DNA from: Pseudomonas lutea | GTDB taxonomy: Bacteria > Pseudomonadota > Gammaproteobacteria > Pseudomonadales > Pseudomonadaceae | Assembly (NCBI RefSeq): GCF_000759445.1 | Contig: NZ_JRMB01000002.1 | Coordinates: forward strand, 434,001-498,000 | DNA length: 64,000 nt | Direction of reading: 5' to 3' | Shown: one piece after another, positions 8,139 through 17,129 of the stretch | Numbering within the stretch: the stretch's first letter is position 1 | How the letters are laid out: each line of letters opens with the position of its first letter | Notes under the pieces: model-generated | The model's input: only the letters and a program-made list of their open reading frames with translations | What the model was told of the DNA's origin: nothing | Databases searched by the model: none | Program-made: the position numbers and the translations under genes

Positions 8139-10166
8139 TCAAGGTCTGGCGTGGGTCAAGCCGGTCAATGTGTCAGCGATGGCCTTGGTCCGCCGAGCAG
8201 TGCCTTCGGTGGCCTGACTGGAGTGTTCCAGCGTGTCGAGCATTTCGCGCAAGGCACTCACGCCGGTGGACTGGTCCTCGATCTGCTGCGCCACGCGCTG
8301 GATCTCGCTTGAGAGCAAATCGATATCAACGCCGATTTCTGCGGCATTCTTGCGCGTGATTTCCGCCAGCTTGCGCACCTCGTCCGCCACGACCGCAAAG
8401 CCGCGACCCAAATCACCCGCCCGTGCTGCCTCAATGGCTGCGTTGAGGGCAAGAAGATTGGTCTGGCCGGCGATCTGCTGGATCACTTGTACGATCGATT
8501 GAATACGCAGGCTTGACCCGGCCAGCGCACGCGCGCCGACCACCGCTTCGTCCGCCTGGCTGGCCAGTGCTTCAACCGTGCTGCCGGCATTCGCCGACAC
8601 CGCGTTCTGTTGGTCTATGGTGCCTGCCAGATCGTCCATCGACAGGTGTAACTCGCCAGAATAGTGCTTGATTTGAGTGGACATCTCTTCCTGCTGCTGG
8701 CCGGCTTGAGCCAAAACGCGACCCAGTGCAGCCAGGCCTTCGAAAACCGGCAACACCTTGGTGTCCAACCCACGGGTATCCAGCGCATTGTTGAAATCGT
8801 TCAGCTTGAAGGACTCGATCTGCTTCACGATAACGTGGTTCAGGCCGACCATTTTCTTCAACTGGCGGCGCAGGAAAAACGCCTTGAACTCGCCATAGTG
8901 CGCAATGAAGCGATCAACATACTCGTCCGCGAAAGACGCGCCTTTCGCCACTCTGAAAAAGAAGATCGCCGTGAGCGTCTGGTTGAGGTTCAGGCCCAGA
9001 ATTTCACCGAACGTCGAGAATCCCACCAGAGGCACATCCCCAAACAATCCGGCCATGCTGCCCAGATCCTTGCCGTTGTTCGCCCTGCGCAAGATGCAGT
9101 CATTGAGGATGGCGGCGACGGGTTGCCCGCCCTTGCCCCTGAGGAACTGCTCATAATCGACGCGCGTGGCTTCGCGCAACGGGGTGCGTTTGACCATCAC
9201 CAATTCTTCGCCAGGTGCCACGTCGCAGAACAGTTGGATGATTTGCTGTGCATGGTCGATCCGCGCAATGGAACGCACAAACAACTCATCGCCCACCCGA
9301 ATGGCAAACGAGTAATCCGCGAGGTTCTTTTCCAGCGCCTGGGCATCACAGCTGAATGCATTACACAGGGCCTGCACCATGCTCATGATGTTGCCCTGGC
9401 CGTCGATCACCTGATCGATCGTACGATCTTCAACGGACGCGGTCAGAACGCTCAGGGTCAGCCCGGCAGGCTTGAAGTTCTGGCTTTTGAACACGCCGAA
9501 CCGAATATCGGGGGCGGTCTTGATGAAGACTATTTGCGCATGGTTCTGGTAGCTGCGCTTGCCGTCGTGAATGAGCGTCTTCTTGAAATCCGATTTGCCC
9601 CCGGCCGAGCCGCCTACAAAGAGGCAGGGAAAACGACCGGACTCATACAGCGCTTCCATGAAGAACGATTCGGATGCCGACAGCCCGTCGAACACCACAT
9701 AGGCGAGGGTGTCGCGATGATCAATGCTGGTGGTCACCTGAGCGCGGCGGATGTTGCCGACCAGCTTATCAATGCGCTCGCGCATCTCCATTCGCTTGCC
9801 GCCGCTGCGTATGTCTTCGCACTCCAGCGGCACCATCACCACCTCGGCCGAGGCAATCACGCTTCGTTCGAACAGCTGCAACACGATGCGATCCCAGCGA
9901 TCTCCGGTGGCGCAGTACAGGCTGCCAGAACTGTTGCACAGCTCGCCCGAGGTGGTGCACAGGCTGAGTGTGCTGTCGGGGAAGCGTTGCTTGATGCGCG
10001 CGGCGATCTGGTCGATGTCCAAATGCGGCGAGACAAAACCTGTGACCAGAACGGGCATTGAACGCACCCCTGCCAGGACACGGTCGAGTTCGCCTGCCGT
10101 GCAGTTAAGGCTGATCGCTCCCTGGCCGCTGGCTCGGGATCGATTTAAGAGGTTGAATGGGTTCAT
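8139..10166 (-). CDS. Soluble FIST-domain methyl-accepting chemotaxis protein
   Basis: A 675-residue chemoreceptor with no transmembrane segment. Residues about 20-230 match the FIST N-terminal sensory domain and about 230-380 the FIST C-terminal domain, proposed to bind small ligands such as amino acids. The C-terminal third is an MCP signalling hairpin with the highly conserved tip [20 protein letters not shown] and [14 protein letters not shown]. It should therefore couple to CheA/CheW from the cytoplasm. I chose the ATG of [10 protein letters not shown]; an in-frame start 16 codons upstream adds a peptide with no family match. No chemotaxis genes lie nearby. Domain calls are firm, the ligand unknown. 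Confidence 0.86.
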   Translation of the reverse strand: MNPFNLLNRSRASGQGAISLNCTAGELDRVLAGVRSMPVLVTGFVSPHLDIDQIAARIKQRFPDSTLSLCTTSGELCNSSGSLYCATGDRWDRIVLQLFERSVIASAEVVMVPLECEDIRSGGKRMEMRERIDKLVGNIRRAQVTTSIDHRDTLAYVVFDGLSASESFFMEALYESGRFPCLFVGGSAGGKSDFKKTLIHDGKRSYQNHAQIVFIKTAPDIRFGVFKSQNFKPAGLTLSVLTASVEDRTIDQVIDGQGNIMSMVQALCNAFSCDAQALEKNLADYSFAIRVGDELFVRSIARIDHAQQIIQLFCDVAPGEELVMVKRTPLREATRVDYEQFLRGKGGQPVAAILNDCILRRANNGKDLGSMAGLFGDVPLVGFSTFGEILGLNLNQTLTAIFFFRVAKGASFADEYVDRFIAHYGEFKAFFLRRQLKKMVGLNHVIVKQIESFKLNDFNNALDTRGLDTKVLPVFEGLAALGRVLAQAGQQQEEMSTQIKHYSGELHLSMDDLAGTIDQQNAVSANAGSTVEALASQADEAVVGARALAGSSLRIQSIVQVIQQIAGQTNLLALNAAIEAARAGDLGRGFAVVADEVRKLAEITRKNAAEIGVDIDLLSSEIQRVAQQIEDQSTGVSALREMLDTLEHSSQATEGTARRTKAIADTLTGLTHARP

Positions 10167-10407
10167 CGCTGGCTCACTAGAAAGGATTGCGGTGCGTAGC
10201 CATGGCGTACGCAACGCTTTTTTCTGTATCGGCTGTGGGAAAGCCGACTTGAAGCGAGGGCGCGGGCACTGGTCGGGTGAACAACGGGGGGATGCTTAGG
10301 GCGGTACGGCGAGGGGGATACGGCGGCGGGTGGTGTCGATGGGGTTCGCGTTCAGGTGCAAGCGTTGTTAACGCAGAGGCCAGGACGCCGCTCGCTGCGC
10401 ACATTCT

Positions 10408-10435
10408 GCCTGGCCTGCACAGGGGCAGGCCAGGC
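10408..10435 (-). terminator. Hairpin downstream of DJ-1 gene B
   Basis: GCCTGGCCTGC and GCAGGCCAGGC form a perfect 11-base stem around a six-base loop, just past the stop of the minus-strand DJ-1 gene. There is no T run, so it may stabilise the mRNA end rather than terminate. The rest of the roughly 280-base gap to the FIST gene holds nothing I recognise. Confidence 0.45.
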
Positions 10436-10443
10436 AGGCTGGA

Positions 10444-11136
10444 TCAGTCCGCCTGTTCCTGGGCCAGGCGCTTGAGCAGTGCCTCAGCCGCGGCTTCGGA
10501 CGAAGCCGGGTTCTGACCGGTGATCAAATGGCCGTCTTCCACCACATAGCTGGCCCAATCTGCAGCTTTGGAATAAAGGGCACCTTTTTCCTTGAGCATG
10601 TCTTCGACCAGAAACGGCACGACCTCGGTCAGGCCGGCGGCTTGCTCCTCAGAGTTGGTAAAGCCTGTGACCTTCTTCCCATGCACCACTGGATGGCCGT
10701 CAGGTGTGCAGACGTTCTTAAATACCCCAGGCGCGTGGCAAACGGCAGCAATCGGCTTATTGGCAGCGTAGAAAGCTTCGATCAGCACTTTGGAATCCAG
10801 ATCTTCAGCCAGGTCCCACAGCGGGCCGTGGCCACCCGGGTAAAACACGGCGTCGAAATTGTAGGGATCGATTTCGCCCAGCGGCAGCGTATTTGCCAGG
10901 GCCGCCTGCGCATTGCTGTCTGCCTTGAAGCGGCGCGTGGCTTCGGTCTGGGCATCGGGCTCGTCGCTTTTTGGGTCCAGCGGCGGCTGTCCGCCCTTTG
11001 GCGACGCCAAGGTGACCTGGGCGTTTGCGTCTATGAAGGTGTAATACGGCGCCGCGAATTCTTCGAGCCAAAACCCGGTCTTTTTACCGGTGTCGCCGAG
11101 CTGATCGTGCGATGTAAGAATCATAAGAACGTTCAT
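10444..11136 (-). CDS. DJ-1/PfpI (Hsp31-like) protein B, paralogue of A
   Basis: A 230-residue DJ-1/PfpI protein with the same architecture as the copy at about 4.2 kb: Glu25 in GFWLEEFAAP, the YPGGHGPLWDLAED loop, and reactive Cys133 in AAVCHAPGVF. Glyoxalase-III-like or chaperone activity against carbonyl stress is inferred from the family. Unlike copy A, no TAGAC-N5-GTCTA operator is visible upstream, so it is probably expressed under different control. The two copies diverge most around residues 70-95, as expected for an old duplication or separate acquisition rather than a recent one. Confidence 0.87.
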   Translation of the reverse strand: MNVLMILTSHDQLGDTGKKTGFWLEEFAAPYYTFIDANAQVTLASPKGGQPPLDPKSDEPDAQTEATRRFKADSNAQAALANTLPLGEIDPYNFDAVFYPGGHGPLWDLAEDLDSKVLIEAFYAANKPIAAVCHAPGVFKNVCTPDGHPVVHGKKVTGFTNSEEQAAGLTEVVPFLVEDMLKEKGALYSKAADWASYVVEDGHLITGQNPASSEAAAEALLKRLAQEQAD

Positions 11137-11311
11137 GCGAGCCTAGTCTCCCTGCGAATGGCGCAGCACAGAGTCGCGCCGCGTTATTGTCAGAGACCTT
11201 GTCGAGGCAGATGTTCAAGTTGATTGACGCAGCCCGGCTCTGTCCCTGCGTTCGGCGCTTATGTTACGACTGCTCGGGCAGGTCGGCATGTCGGGGTTGG
11301 ACACATCGCCT

Positions 11312-11677
11312 CTACGCGCCATGAATCCTGGCCAGACGCACACGCCAGTCTCCACCGTCATGACGCAGACACGCTTCTTCGGAATCAAAACGCACGCATC
11401 GGACGAGACTCTGAGCCTCCACGTCAATCTTGCTCAACGCCGCGGCGGTCAGTTCACGCATTCGTGCGTCCTGCCCTACAGCGATCGCTTGTTCCTTGTT
11501 TGCCTCAGTATCGAAAACCCATATAACCCGCAGGCTTTGCTGGAACTGCGCATGGTCTACCGCGTGAGTAAGCCATTCGAAGCCAGGGATTTCAGCCGCG
11601 GCAGTCTCGCAGGCCTCAGTCAGCGTGGCGGCGAGGCGACGCTCAACACGCGCTATGTCACGTTTGCTTGACGACAT
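11312..11677 (-). CDS. Conserved-looking small protein of unknown function
   Basis: A 121-residue protein starting MSSSKRDIARVERRLAATLT with GGAG five bases before the ATG. It is mixed alpha/beta in appearance, with an N-terminal basic helix and IPGFEWLTHAVD and VIWVFDTEA segments. I recall similar proteins in other pseudomonads carrying a vague Fis-type regulator label, but I see no convincing Fis helix-turn-helix. An overlapping plus-strand frame of similar length lacks such features. It lies between the DJ-1 gene B and the divergent fec genes. No function is assigned. Confidence 0.6.
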   Translation of the reverse strand: MSSSKRDIARVERRLAATLTEACETAAAEIPGFEWLTHAVDHAQFQQSLRVIWVFDTEANKEQAIAVGQDARMRELTAAALSKIDVEAQSLVRCVRFDSEEACLRHDGGDWRVRLARIHGA

Positions 11678-11809
11678 GAAAGCTCCAAAAGGGGATGACG
11701 CTCGTGGGAAGGCCAGCGCCGTGATTCAGTGATCGCGCAACCTATCAGCATGCGTGTAGCAAGCGAGAGGCAAATGCGCGCACAGGACGAGAGACGGACC
11801 TTATTTGAA

Positions 11810-11824
11810 TGATAAATATTCTCA
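11810..11824. promoter_or_regulatory. Fur-box-like site upstream of fecI
   Basis: TGATAAATATTCTCA matches the 7-1-7 Fur motif TGATAATnATTATCA at 12 of 14 informative positions. It lies 60 bases before the fecI start, where Fur-Fe(II) would repress transcription. Iron-repressed fecIR is the rule for this system; binding here is inferred from the match. Confidence 0.7.
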
Positions 11825-11884
11825 TACGCAGCAGAGTCTGACAGAATCCATGCCCCGCACGAATCCCCTGGATCGCTCTTCCCG

Positions 11885-12388
11885 ATGTCTCTCGTCCACC
11901 CTGCCCTTGCACACACCGTAGACGGCCTGTTCCGGGCGCATAACGCCTGGTTGACGGGTTGGTTGAGGCGCAAGCTCGGCTGCCCCCACAGCGCAGCTGA
12001 TTTGGCGCAGGACACGTTCATCAAAGTCCTGGTCTCCCGCAGTGCACAGCAAATTGAAGAGCCGAGAGCGTTCCTGACCACGGTAGCGCGGCGGGTGCTG
12101 TGCAATTACTACCGGCGTCAGGACCTTGAACGCGCCTATTACCAGACACTTGCAGAACTGCCTGAAGGCGTTATGCCGTCTGAGGAAGAAAAGGCAATCA
12201 TTCTTGAAACCCTTGTGGAACTCGATCAGCTACTGGACGGGCTTCCTGTTCCCGTGAGGCGCGCTTTTCTGATGTCCCAAGTCGATGGTTTGAGCCACGG
12301 CGATATCGCCAGTGCGCTTGGCATTTCCATCGCAACGGTCAAACGCCATATCAATAAGGCTGCGTTGCGCTGCTATTTCGCCCTATGA
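11885..12388 (+). CDS. fecI: ECF sigma factor FecI (iron-citrate signalling)
   Basis: A 167-residue extracytoplasmic-function sigma factor of the iron-starvation group. Region 2 contains HSAADLAQDTFIKVL and FLTTVARRVLCNYYRR; region 4 contains LDGLPVPVRRAFLMSQVDGLSHGDIA and the recognition helix ISIATVKRHINKA. It directs RNA polymerase to the fecA promoter once FecR relays that ferric citrate is bound outside. Its stop overlaps the fecR start by four bases (ATGA), so the two are translationally coupled. Naming rests on the gene order and on fecA, which clearly encodes the citrate receptor. Confidence 0.92.
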   Translation: MSLVHPALAHTVDGLFRAHNAWLTGWLRRKLGCPHSAADLAQDTFIKVLVSRSAQQIEEPRAFLTTVARRVLCNYYRRQDLERAYYQTLAELPEGVMPSEEEKAIILETLVELDQLLDGLPVPVRRAFLMSQVDGLSHGDIASALGISIATVKRHINKAALRCYFAL

Positions 12389-13362
12389 ACCCCAACGGCG
12401 ATTCCCTCAATAAGTCCGATATCCCGCCTGAAGTAGCGCAGCAGGCCATCGACTGGCTGCTGGAGACGCAAGAAGGGCCTTTAAGCGCAGCTCGCCAGAA
12501 GGCCTGGCAGGTCTGGCTCAATGGCAACGCCGAGCATCAGCGGGCATGGGCGCATATACAGCGGGTCAATCAACGCCTGAGCGGTCTTTCCTCACCGCTC
12601 GCACATGCGGCGCTGGGTGCGCCCAACTCCAAGGGGCGACGCCATGCCCTCAAACTGCTGTTGCTGCTGGGGGCGGGCTCCGTCGCGGGTCTGAGCCTGC
12701 GTGACCAGTTTGCGCTGCAGCCCCTGCTCGCGGACTACAACAGTGGCGTAGGCGAACAGCGCAACGTATCCCTGGGGGATGGCAGCCGGATTCAGCTGAA
12801 CACTGCCAGCGCCGTGGATGTGGAATTCAATGCACAGCAGCGTCGGATACGGTTGCTGTCCGGAGAAATCCTTGTGACCGATTCGGTGGACCCTCGCCCG
12901 CTGAGCCTCCTGACTGCCGAAGGCAACATCAACGTCGCGACCGCCTCCAGTCGTATCAATCTGCGTCAGTTCAAGGGCCGCACGCAACTGGCGGTGTTCG
13001 CTGGAACAGTTGAGCTGCAAGTCGCTGACCAGGCGAGACCTGGCCTTATCTTGCAAGCGCAGCAACAGGTGACGTTTAGCCGCACTGCATGGGGAAGCAT
13101 ACAACCGCTGGACGCCGGCAGCGGAGCCTGGACCCACGGCATGCTTGTCGCGTCGAGCATGAAGCTGGGCGACTTCCTTGACGAGCTGTCGCGTTACCGC
13201 CGTGGCCGTCTGAACTGCGATGTGAACGTGGCCAACCTGCTGATCTCCGGCACTTACCCAGTGGCTGACAGCGAACGCATTCTCGACACGCTGGAAACCG
13301 TCTTGCCTGTGCATGTGCAGCGTTTTACTCGCTATTGGGTCAACGTGCAGGCGCGGGGTTAA
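12385..13362 (+). CDS. fecR: FecR-type transmembrane sigma regulator
   Basis: A 325-residue anti-sigma/sigma-activator. The cytoplasmic part (residues 1-80) has the DUF4880-type PEVAQQAIDWLLETQEG and the tryptophans of WLNGNAEHQRAWAHI. One membrane segment lies near residues 87-103. The periplasmic FecR domain carries GEQRNVSLGDGSRIQLNT, and the C-terminal STN-like region is LISGTYPVADSERILDTLE. It carries the signal from the FecA N-terminal domain across the inner membrane to FecI. It sits between fecI (four-base overlap) and fecA (about 220 bases downstream). Confidence 0.92.
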   Translation: MNPNGDSLNKSDIPPEVAQQAIDWLLETQEGPLSAARQKAWQVWLNGNAEHQRAWAHIQRVNQRLSGLSSPLAHAALGAPNSKGRRHALKLLLLLGAGSVAGLSLRDQFALQPLLADYNSGVGEQRNVSLGDGSRIQLNTASAVDVEFNAQQRRIRLLSGEILVTDSVDPRPLSLLTAEGNINVATASSRINLRQFKGRTQLAVFAGTVELQVADQARPGLILQAQQQVTFSRTAWGSIQPLDAGSGAWTHGMLVASSMKLGDFLDELSRYRRGRLNCDVNVANLLISGTYPVADSERILDTLETVLPVHVQRFTRYWVNVQARG

Positions 13363-13501
13363 GTCCCCGCTCGTCGTTCAGCGAGACGCCAGGCGTCCGC
13401 GCCGCAGGTTGAGCGGAGCATGGCGACTCGCAGCTCGACGCGATTCCTCAGCGCGGGAGAGGCAGTTTTCCGCGGCGGAACCGCGCTACGCAAAGAATTT
13501 T

Positions 13502-13526
13502 GAAAATCCGTGAGCCGTATCGCGTC
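13502..13526 (+). promoter_or_regulatory. Candidate FecI-dependent fecA promoter
   Basis: GAAAAT followed after 15 bases by CGTC resembles the -35 and -10 elements used by iron-starvation ECF sigma factors. It lies about 55 bases before the fecA start in the fecR-fecA gap. The spacing is one to two bases shorter than usual, so this is only a candidate. Confidence 0.4.
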
Positions 13527-13579
13527 CTTCGCGTGACAGACAGGTAAGCACTCTAATCTTCCCGCCAAAGGAATCCTGC

Positions 13580-15928
13580 ATGTCAGCCCGCCCCACACAG
13601 CCCTCCCCTTTGGGACGCACGTTGCGCCACATCATTTTTAGCGCAAGCTTTTCGCTGGGTAGCCTCTCGATAGCCCATGCCGCCGAGACGGGGCCCAAAG
13701 CCTATGACATCGCCCCGAGTGAACTGGAAACGGCGTTGAATCAGTTTGGTCGGGAATCAGGCGTCCTGATCTCGTATGGCTCACAGGTCGCCAGCGGCCT
13801 GAGGAGTCGCGGCCTCCAAGGTCAATACACACCCGGGCAAGGTCTGGCCGCGTTGCTTGAAGGCACGGGTCTTCAAGCCGTTGCCGATGGGAATAATGGC
13901 TTTACCGTGCAAGCTGCCAGTGCATCTGCCGCACCGATCGAGTTGGGGGTATCAACGGTAGTCGGCGACTGGCTGGGTGAAGCGCAGCAGATCAATGTTT
14001 TCGAACACCCTGGCGCACGAGACGTCGTTCGCCGCGAGGAATTCGAGCGCGCAGGTGCCACCTCGGCACGTGATGTGCTGAACCGCGTGCCCGGCGTCAA
14101 CGCTCCGGAAAATAACGGCACCGGCAGCCATGACATGGCACTGAATTTCGGTATTCGCGGCCTCAATCCGCGCCTGGCGACGCGCTCGACCGTCTTGATG
14201 GATGGCATCCCGGTACCCTTCGCGCCGTACGGCCAGCCTCAGTTGTCATTCGCGCCGATCAGCATGGGCAACATGGATGCAGTGGACGTCGTGCGCGGCG
14301 GCGGCGCGGTGCGCTACGGCCCCCAAAACGTGGGCGGCATCGTTAACTTCGTGACCCGAGCCATCCCCGACGAAGCCACGCTCAAGGGCGGCGTTCAGAC
14401 CGAGACCAGTCCAGGCTCCAGCCATGACGGCTTCAAAACCACCGGTAACCTGTTGGCCGGGGGGACTGCTGATAACGGTATGGGCGGGGCGATTCTCTAT
14501 TCCGGCGTTCGCGGCGGCGACTGGCGCGAGCACAGCGACACGCAAATTGATGACCTGATTCTCAAGGGTAAATACCAGATTGATGAGGCCAACAGCCTGA
14601 ACGCGATGGCTCAGTACTACGATGGCGAAGCCCAGATGCCGGGCGGCCTCAGCGTCGCGGACTACGATGCCGATCCGTATCAATCGACGCGTCTGAAAGA
14701 CAAGTTCTGGGGCCGACGCACACTGCTCAACGTTGGTTATCGCTACGAGCAGGACGCGCGGGTCTTCACCGCCAACACATTCTTCACCGAGACGCTGCGC
14801 AGCGGTTATCTGGACCAAGGCAGCTTTGTGTCTCTGTCGCCCCGAGAATATTGGGTGCGTGGTCTGGAAACCCGTCTATCCCAGGGCTTCGCGGTGGGGG
14901 AGTCTTCGCATGAGGTCGGCATCGGCTATCGCTACGTGAACGAAGCAGGTCATGAGATGCGCTATCGTGAGCCGGTAAATGGTGACTTGCCCACAACTGC
15001 CAGCCGCAACGACCGTGACACCCGTGGCGCGACCGAGGCTCATGCATTTTATATTGACGACCGAATCGACATCGGCAAATGGACCGTCACCCCAGGCATT
15101 CGCTACGAGATGATCGACACTGCTCAAAACAACAACCTGAGCGGTGTCAAATACCAGGGCGACTACAACACAGCACTCCCTGCACTGAACGTGCTTTACC
15201 ACCTGACCGACAGCTGGAATCTGTACGCCAATACCGAGGGCTCGTTCGGAAGCGTGCAATACAGCCAGATGCCCAACCGCGTAACCGGCGGCGAAGTGAA
15301 GCCGGAGAAGGCGCGGACATGGGAGCTCGGCACCCGCTATGACAACGGTAACCTGCGGGCCGAGATCGGGACGTTCCTGATCAACTTCGACAACCAGTAC
15401 GACAGCAACCAGACAAACGACACCATTATCGCGCGCGGCGAGACACGCCATCAGGGGATCGAATCGAGCATCAACTACGCTCTGGACGCCTTGACGCCTG
15501 CCTTGGCGGGTTACGACATCTATGCAACCTATGCCTTCGTCGACGCTACGATCCGAGAAAATGGCCCCAACAAAGGCAACCGTGTGCCGTTTTCGTCAAA
15601 GCACAAGGGCACGATGGGAGTGAGTTACACAGGGGGCCCATGGAAGTTGAACCTGGACGGCTCGTTTCAGAGCAGTCAGTTTGCCGACAATGCCAACACT
15701 TCGGACGAAAGCGCTGACGGCAGTACCGGGCGCATTCCCGGCTACATGGTGTTCAGCAGCCGCGCCGGCTACGACTTCGGCCCTCAGCTGTCTGATTTGA
15801 ATGTTGCAGTTGGCATCAAAAATATGCTCAACCGCCAGTACTACACTCGCTCGTTCGACGATAACAACCGAGGCAAATACGTCGGGGAGCCCCGTACGGT
15901 TTACGTACAGACTTCAGTTGCGTTTTGA
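13580..15928 (+). CDS. fecA: Ferric dicitrate TonB-dependent receptor FecA
   Basis: A 782-residue outer-membrane transporter with signalling function. A signal peptide ends near AHAAE at residue 36. The secretin/TonB short N-terminal (STN) domain follows (about 40-92, YDIAPSELETALNQFGRESG), then the plug, then a 22-strand barrel ending in aromatic Phe. Long stretches match E. coli FecA almost exactly, such as VLNRVPGVNAPENNGTGSHD, VVRGGGAVRYGPQ and LPALNVLYHLTDSWNLYANT, so the substrate is ferric citrate. The STN domain relays occupancy to FecR. No fecBCDE inner-membrane transporter follows, so uptake beyond the periplasm must use proteins encoded elsewhere. Confidence 0.96.
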   Translation: MSARPTQPSPLGRTLRHIIFSASFSLGSLSIAHAAETGPKAYDIAPSELETALNQFGRESGVLISYGSQVASGLRSRGLQGQYTPGQGLAALLEGTGLQAVADGNNGFTVQAASASAAPIELGVSTVVGDWLGEAQQINVFEHPGARDVVRREEFERAGATSARDVLNRVPGVNAPENNGTGSHDMALNFGIRGLNPRLATRSTVLMDGIPVPFAPYGQPQLSFAPISMGNMDAVDVVRGGGAVRYGPQNVGGIVNFVTRAIPDEATLKGGVQTETSPGSSHDGFKTTGNLLAGGTADNGMGGAILYSGVRGGDWREHSDTQIDDLILKGKYQIDEANSLNAMAQYYDGEAQMPGGLSVADYDADPYQSTRLKDKFWGRRTLLNVGYRYEQDARVFTANTFFTETLRSGYLDQGSFVSLSPREYWVRGLETRLSQGFAVGESSHEVGIGYRYVNEAGHEMRYREPVNGDLPTTASRNDRDTRGATEAHAFYIDDRIDIGKWTVTPGIRYEMIDTAQNNNLSGVKYQGDYNTALPALNVLYHLTDSWNLYANTEGSFGSVQYSQMPNRVTGGEVKPEKARTWELGTRYDNGNLRAEIGTFLINFDNQYDSNQTNDTIIARGETRHQGIESSINYALDALTPALAGYDIYATYAFVDATIRENGPNKGNRVPFSSKHKGTMGVSYTGGPWKLNLDGSFQSSQFADNANTSDESADGSTGRIPGYMVFSSRAGYDFGPQLSDLNVAVGIKNMLNRQYYTRSFDDNNRGKYVGEPRTVYVQTSVAF

Positions 15929-16129
15929 CCCTTCGGCAGATCAACCCCACGGGTGCTGCAGCGGCATTGCCGGTTTGGATTCCTCATCCAGGCTGGCACT
16001 GTCAGAGCCAGCATGCACGCTGTCTGTCAACGCAGGGTCTTGCTATCGCGCGTACAGATGACAATCGTTTAGAACCCCCGTGCGCCTGAGCAGTCTTCCC
16101 TAGGTACTCACCGTCTCAAGGGAGACCTC

Positions 16130-16756
16130 ATGATCATCGTTCACCATCTCAACAATTCCCGCTCGCAGCGTATTTTATGGCTACTGGAGGAGCTGGCGCT
16201 GCCCTACGAGATCAAGCACTACCAGCGAGACGCCAACACCAACCTCGCTCCGGCTGAACTGAAAGCCATTAACCCGCTGGGCAAATCACCGGTTATTGAG
16301 GATGGCCCTCATGTGCTGATCGAGTCCGGCGCTATCGTCGATTACCTGATCCGCCGCCATGGCAACGGCCAGCTGCAACCCGACCCAAGCACTGCGACGT
16401 ACGACGAGTACGTGCAATGGCTGCACTTCGCAGAGGGTTCGGCCATGCTGCCGTTGATGCTTAACCTATATGTTGGGCGCCTCGGGGAAGCCGGCAAGCC
16501 GCTGCAACCGCGGATCGAATCCGAGCTGGCCAATTATCTGGGCTATCTGGAAGCTGCATTGAGTCTTACACCGTACCTGGTGGGTGAAGAACTGAGCGGC
16601 GCGGACATCCAAATGAGCTTCATTGGCGAATTTGCCAAATCCCAAGGGATGCTGCAGCACTACCCTAACCTGGAGGCATGGATCGAACGGTTCCAGGCGC
16701 GTCCGGCGTATGCCAAGGCAATCGAAAAGGGTGGTGAATACAAGTTCGCGGGATGA
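16130..16756 (+). CDS. Glutathione S-transferase, Gtt1-like
   Basis: A 208-residue cytosolic glutathione transferase. The N-terminal thioredoxin-fold domain (1-80) carries HLNNSRSQRILWLLEEL and YQRDANTNLAPAELKAINPLGKSPVIED, the pattern of the Gtt1-like group; the cis-proline loop is KSPVIEDG and ESGAIVDYL completes the glutathione site. The all-helical C-terminal domain follows. It would conjugate or reduce electrophilic compounds. It stands alone between fecA and tRNA-Lys, with a normal start ten bases after GGGAGA. The true substrate is unknown. Confidence 0.88.
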   Translation: MIIVHHLNNSRSQRILWLLEELALPYEIKHYQRDANTNLAPAELKAINPLGKSPVIEDGPHVLIESGAIVDYLIRRHGNGQLQPDPSTATYDEYVQWLHFAEGSAMLPLMLNLYVGRLGEAGKPLQPRIESELANYLGYLEAALSLTPYLVGEELSGADIQMSFIGEFAKSQGMLQHYPNLEAWIERFQARPAYAKAIEKGGEYKFAG

Positions 16757-16938
16757 GCTCCACACGGTCGGTTCTGTCAGGACGTCGCTAGCACTTCTGC
16801 AGAGGTATTCATCCTGGGTCAGCTCGAGCATTTGGATTTGCTCGACTGACGCAGGGCGTCAACGTCAACCTCTGGTGCTGTTTGATGCTCGGCGAAGCTG
16901 GAACTGCTCTATGAGCCTTCGCCCACTTTATTTCAGGC

Positions 16939-16985
16939 AAAAAAAAAATCTGGAAATCCGCATTTTCATGGGCCTTCCAGATTTT
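16939..16985 (-). terminator. Terminator of tRNA-Lys
   Basis: On the minus strand AAAATCTGGAA and TTCCAGATTTT form a stem followed by an unbroken T run. It begins a few bases after the 3' end of tRNA-Lys, which fits a stand-alone tRNA transcription unit. Confidence 0.8.
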
Positions 16986-16990
16986 CGAAA

Positions 16991-17066
16991 TGGTGGGTCG
17001 TGTGGGATTCGAACCTACGACCAATTGGTTAAAAGCCAACTGCTCTACCAACTGAGCTAACGACCC
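16991..17066 (-). tRNA. tRNA-Lys (anticodon TTT)
   Basis: A 76-base cloverleaf with an encoded CCA end. The acceptor stem GGGTCGT pairs with ACGACCC, the anticodon loop is CTTTTAA giving anticodon TTT, and the T arm contains GGTTCGAATCC. The sequence is a standard bacterial lysine tRNA. Confidence 0.97.
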
Positions 17067-17129
17067 GCTTCGTTGTGGCGCGTATATTACTGATATTTCA
17101 CAGTAATTCAACACCCGAGTGAAAATATT

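Noticed and set aside
16991..17066. tRNA-Lys as an integration site for a mobile element
   Set aside because: No integrase or direct repeat of the tRNA 3' end is visible, and both flanks are ordinary genes.
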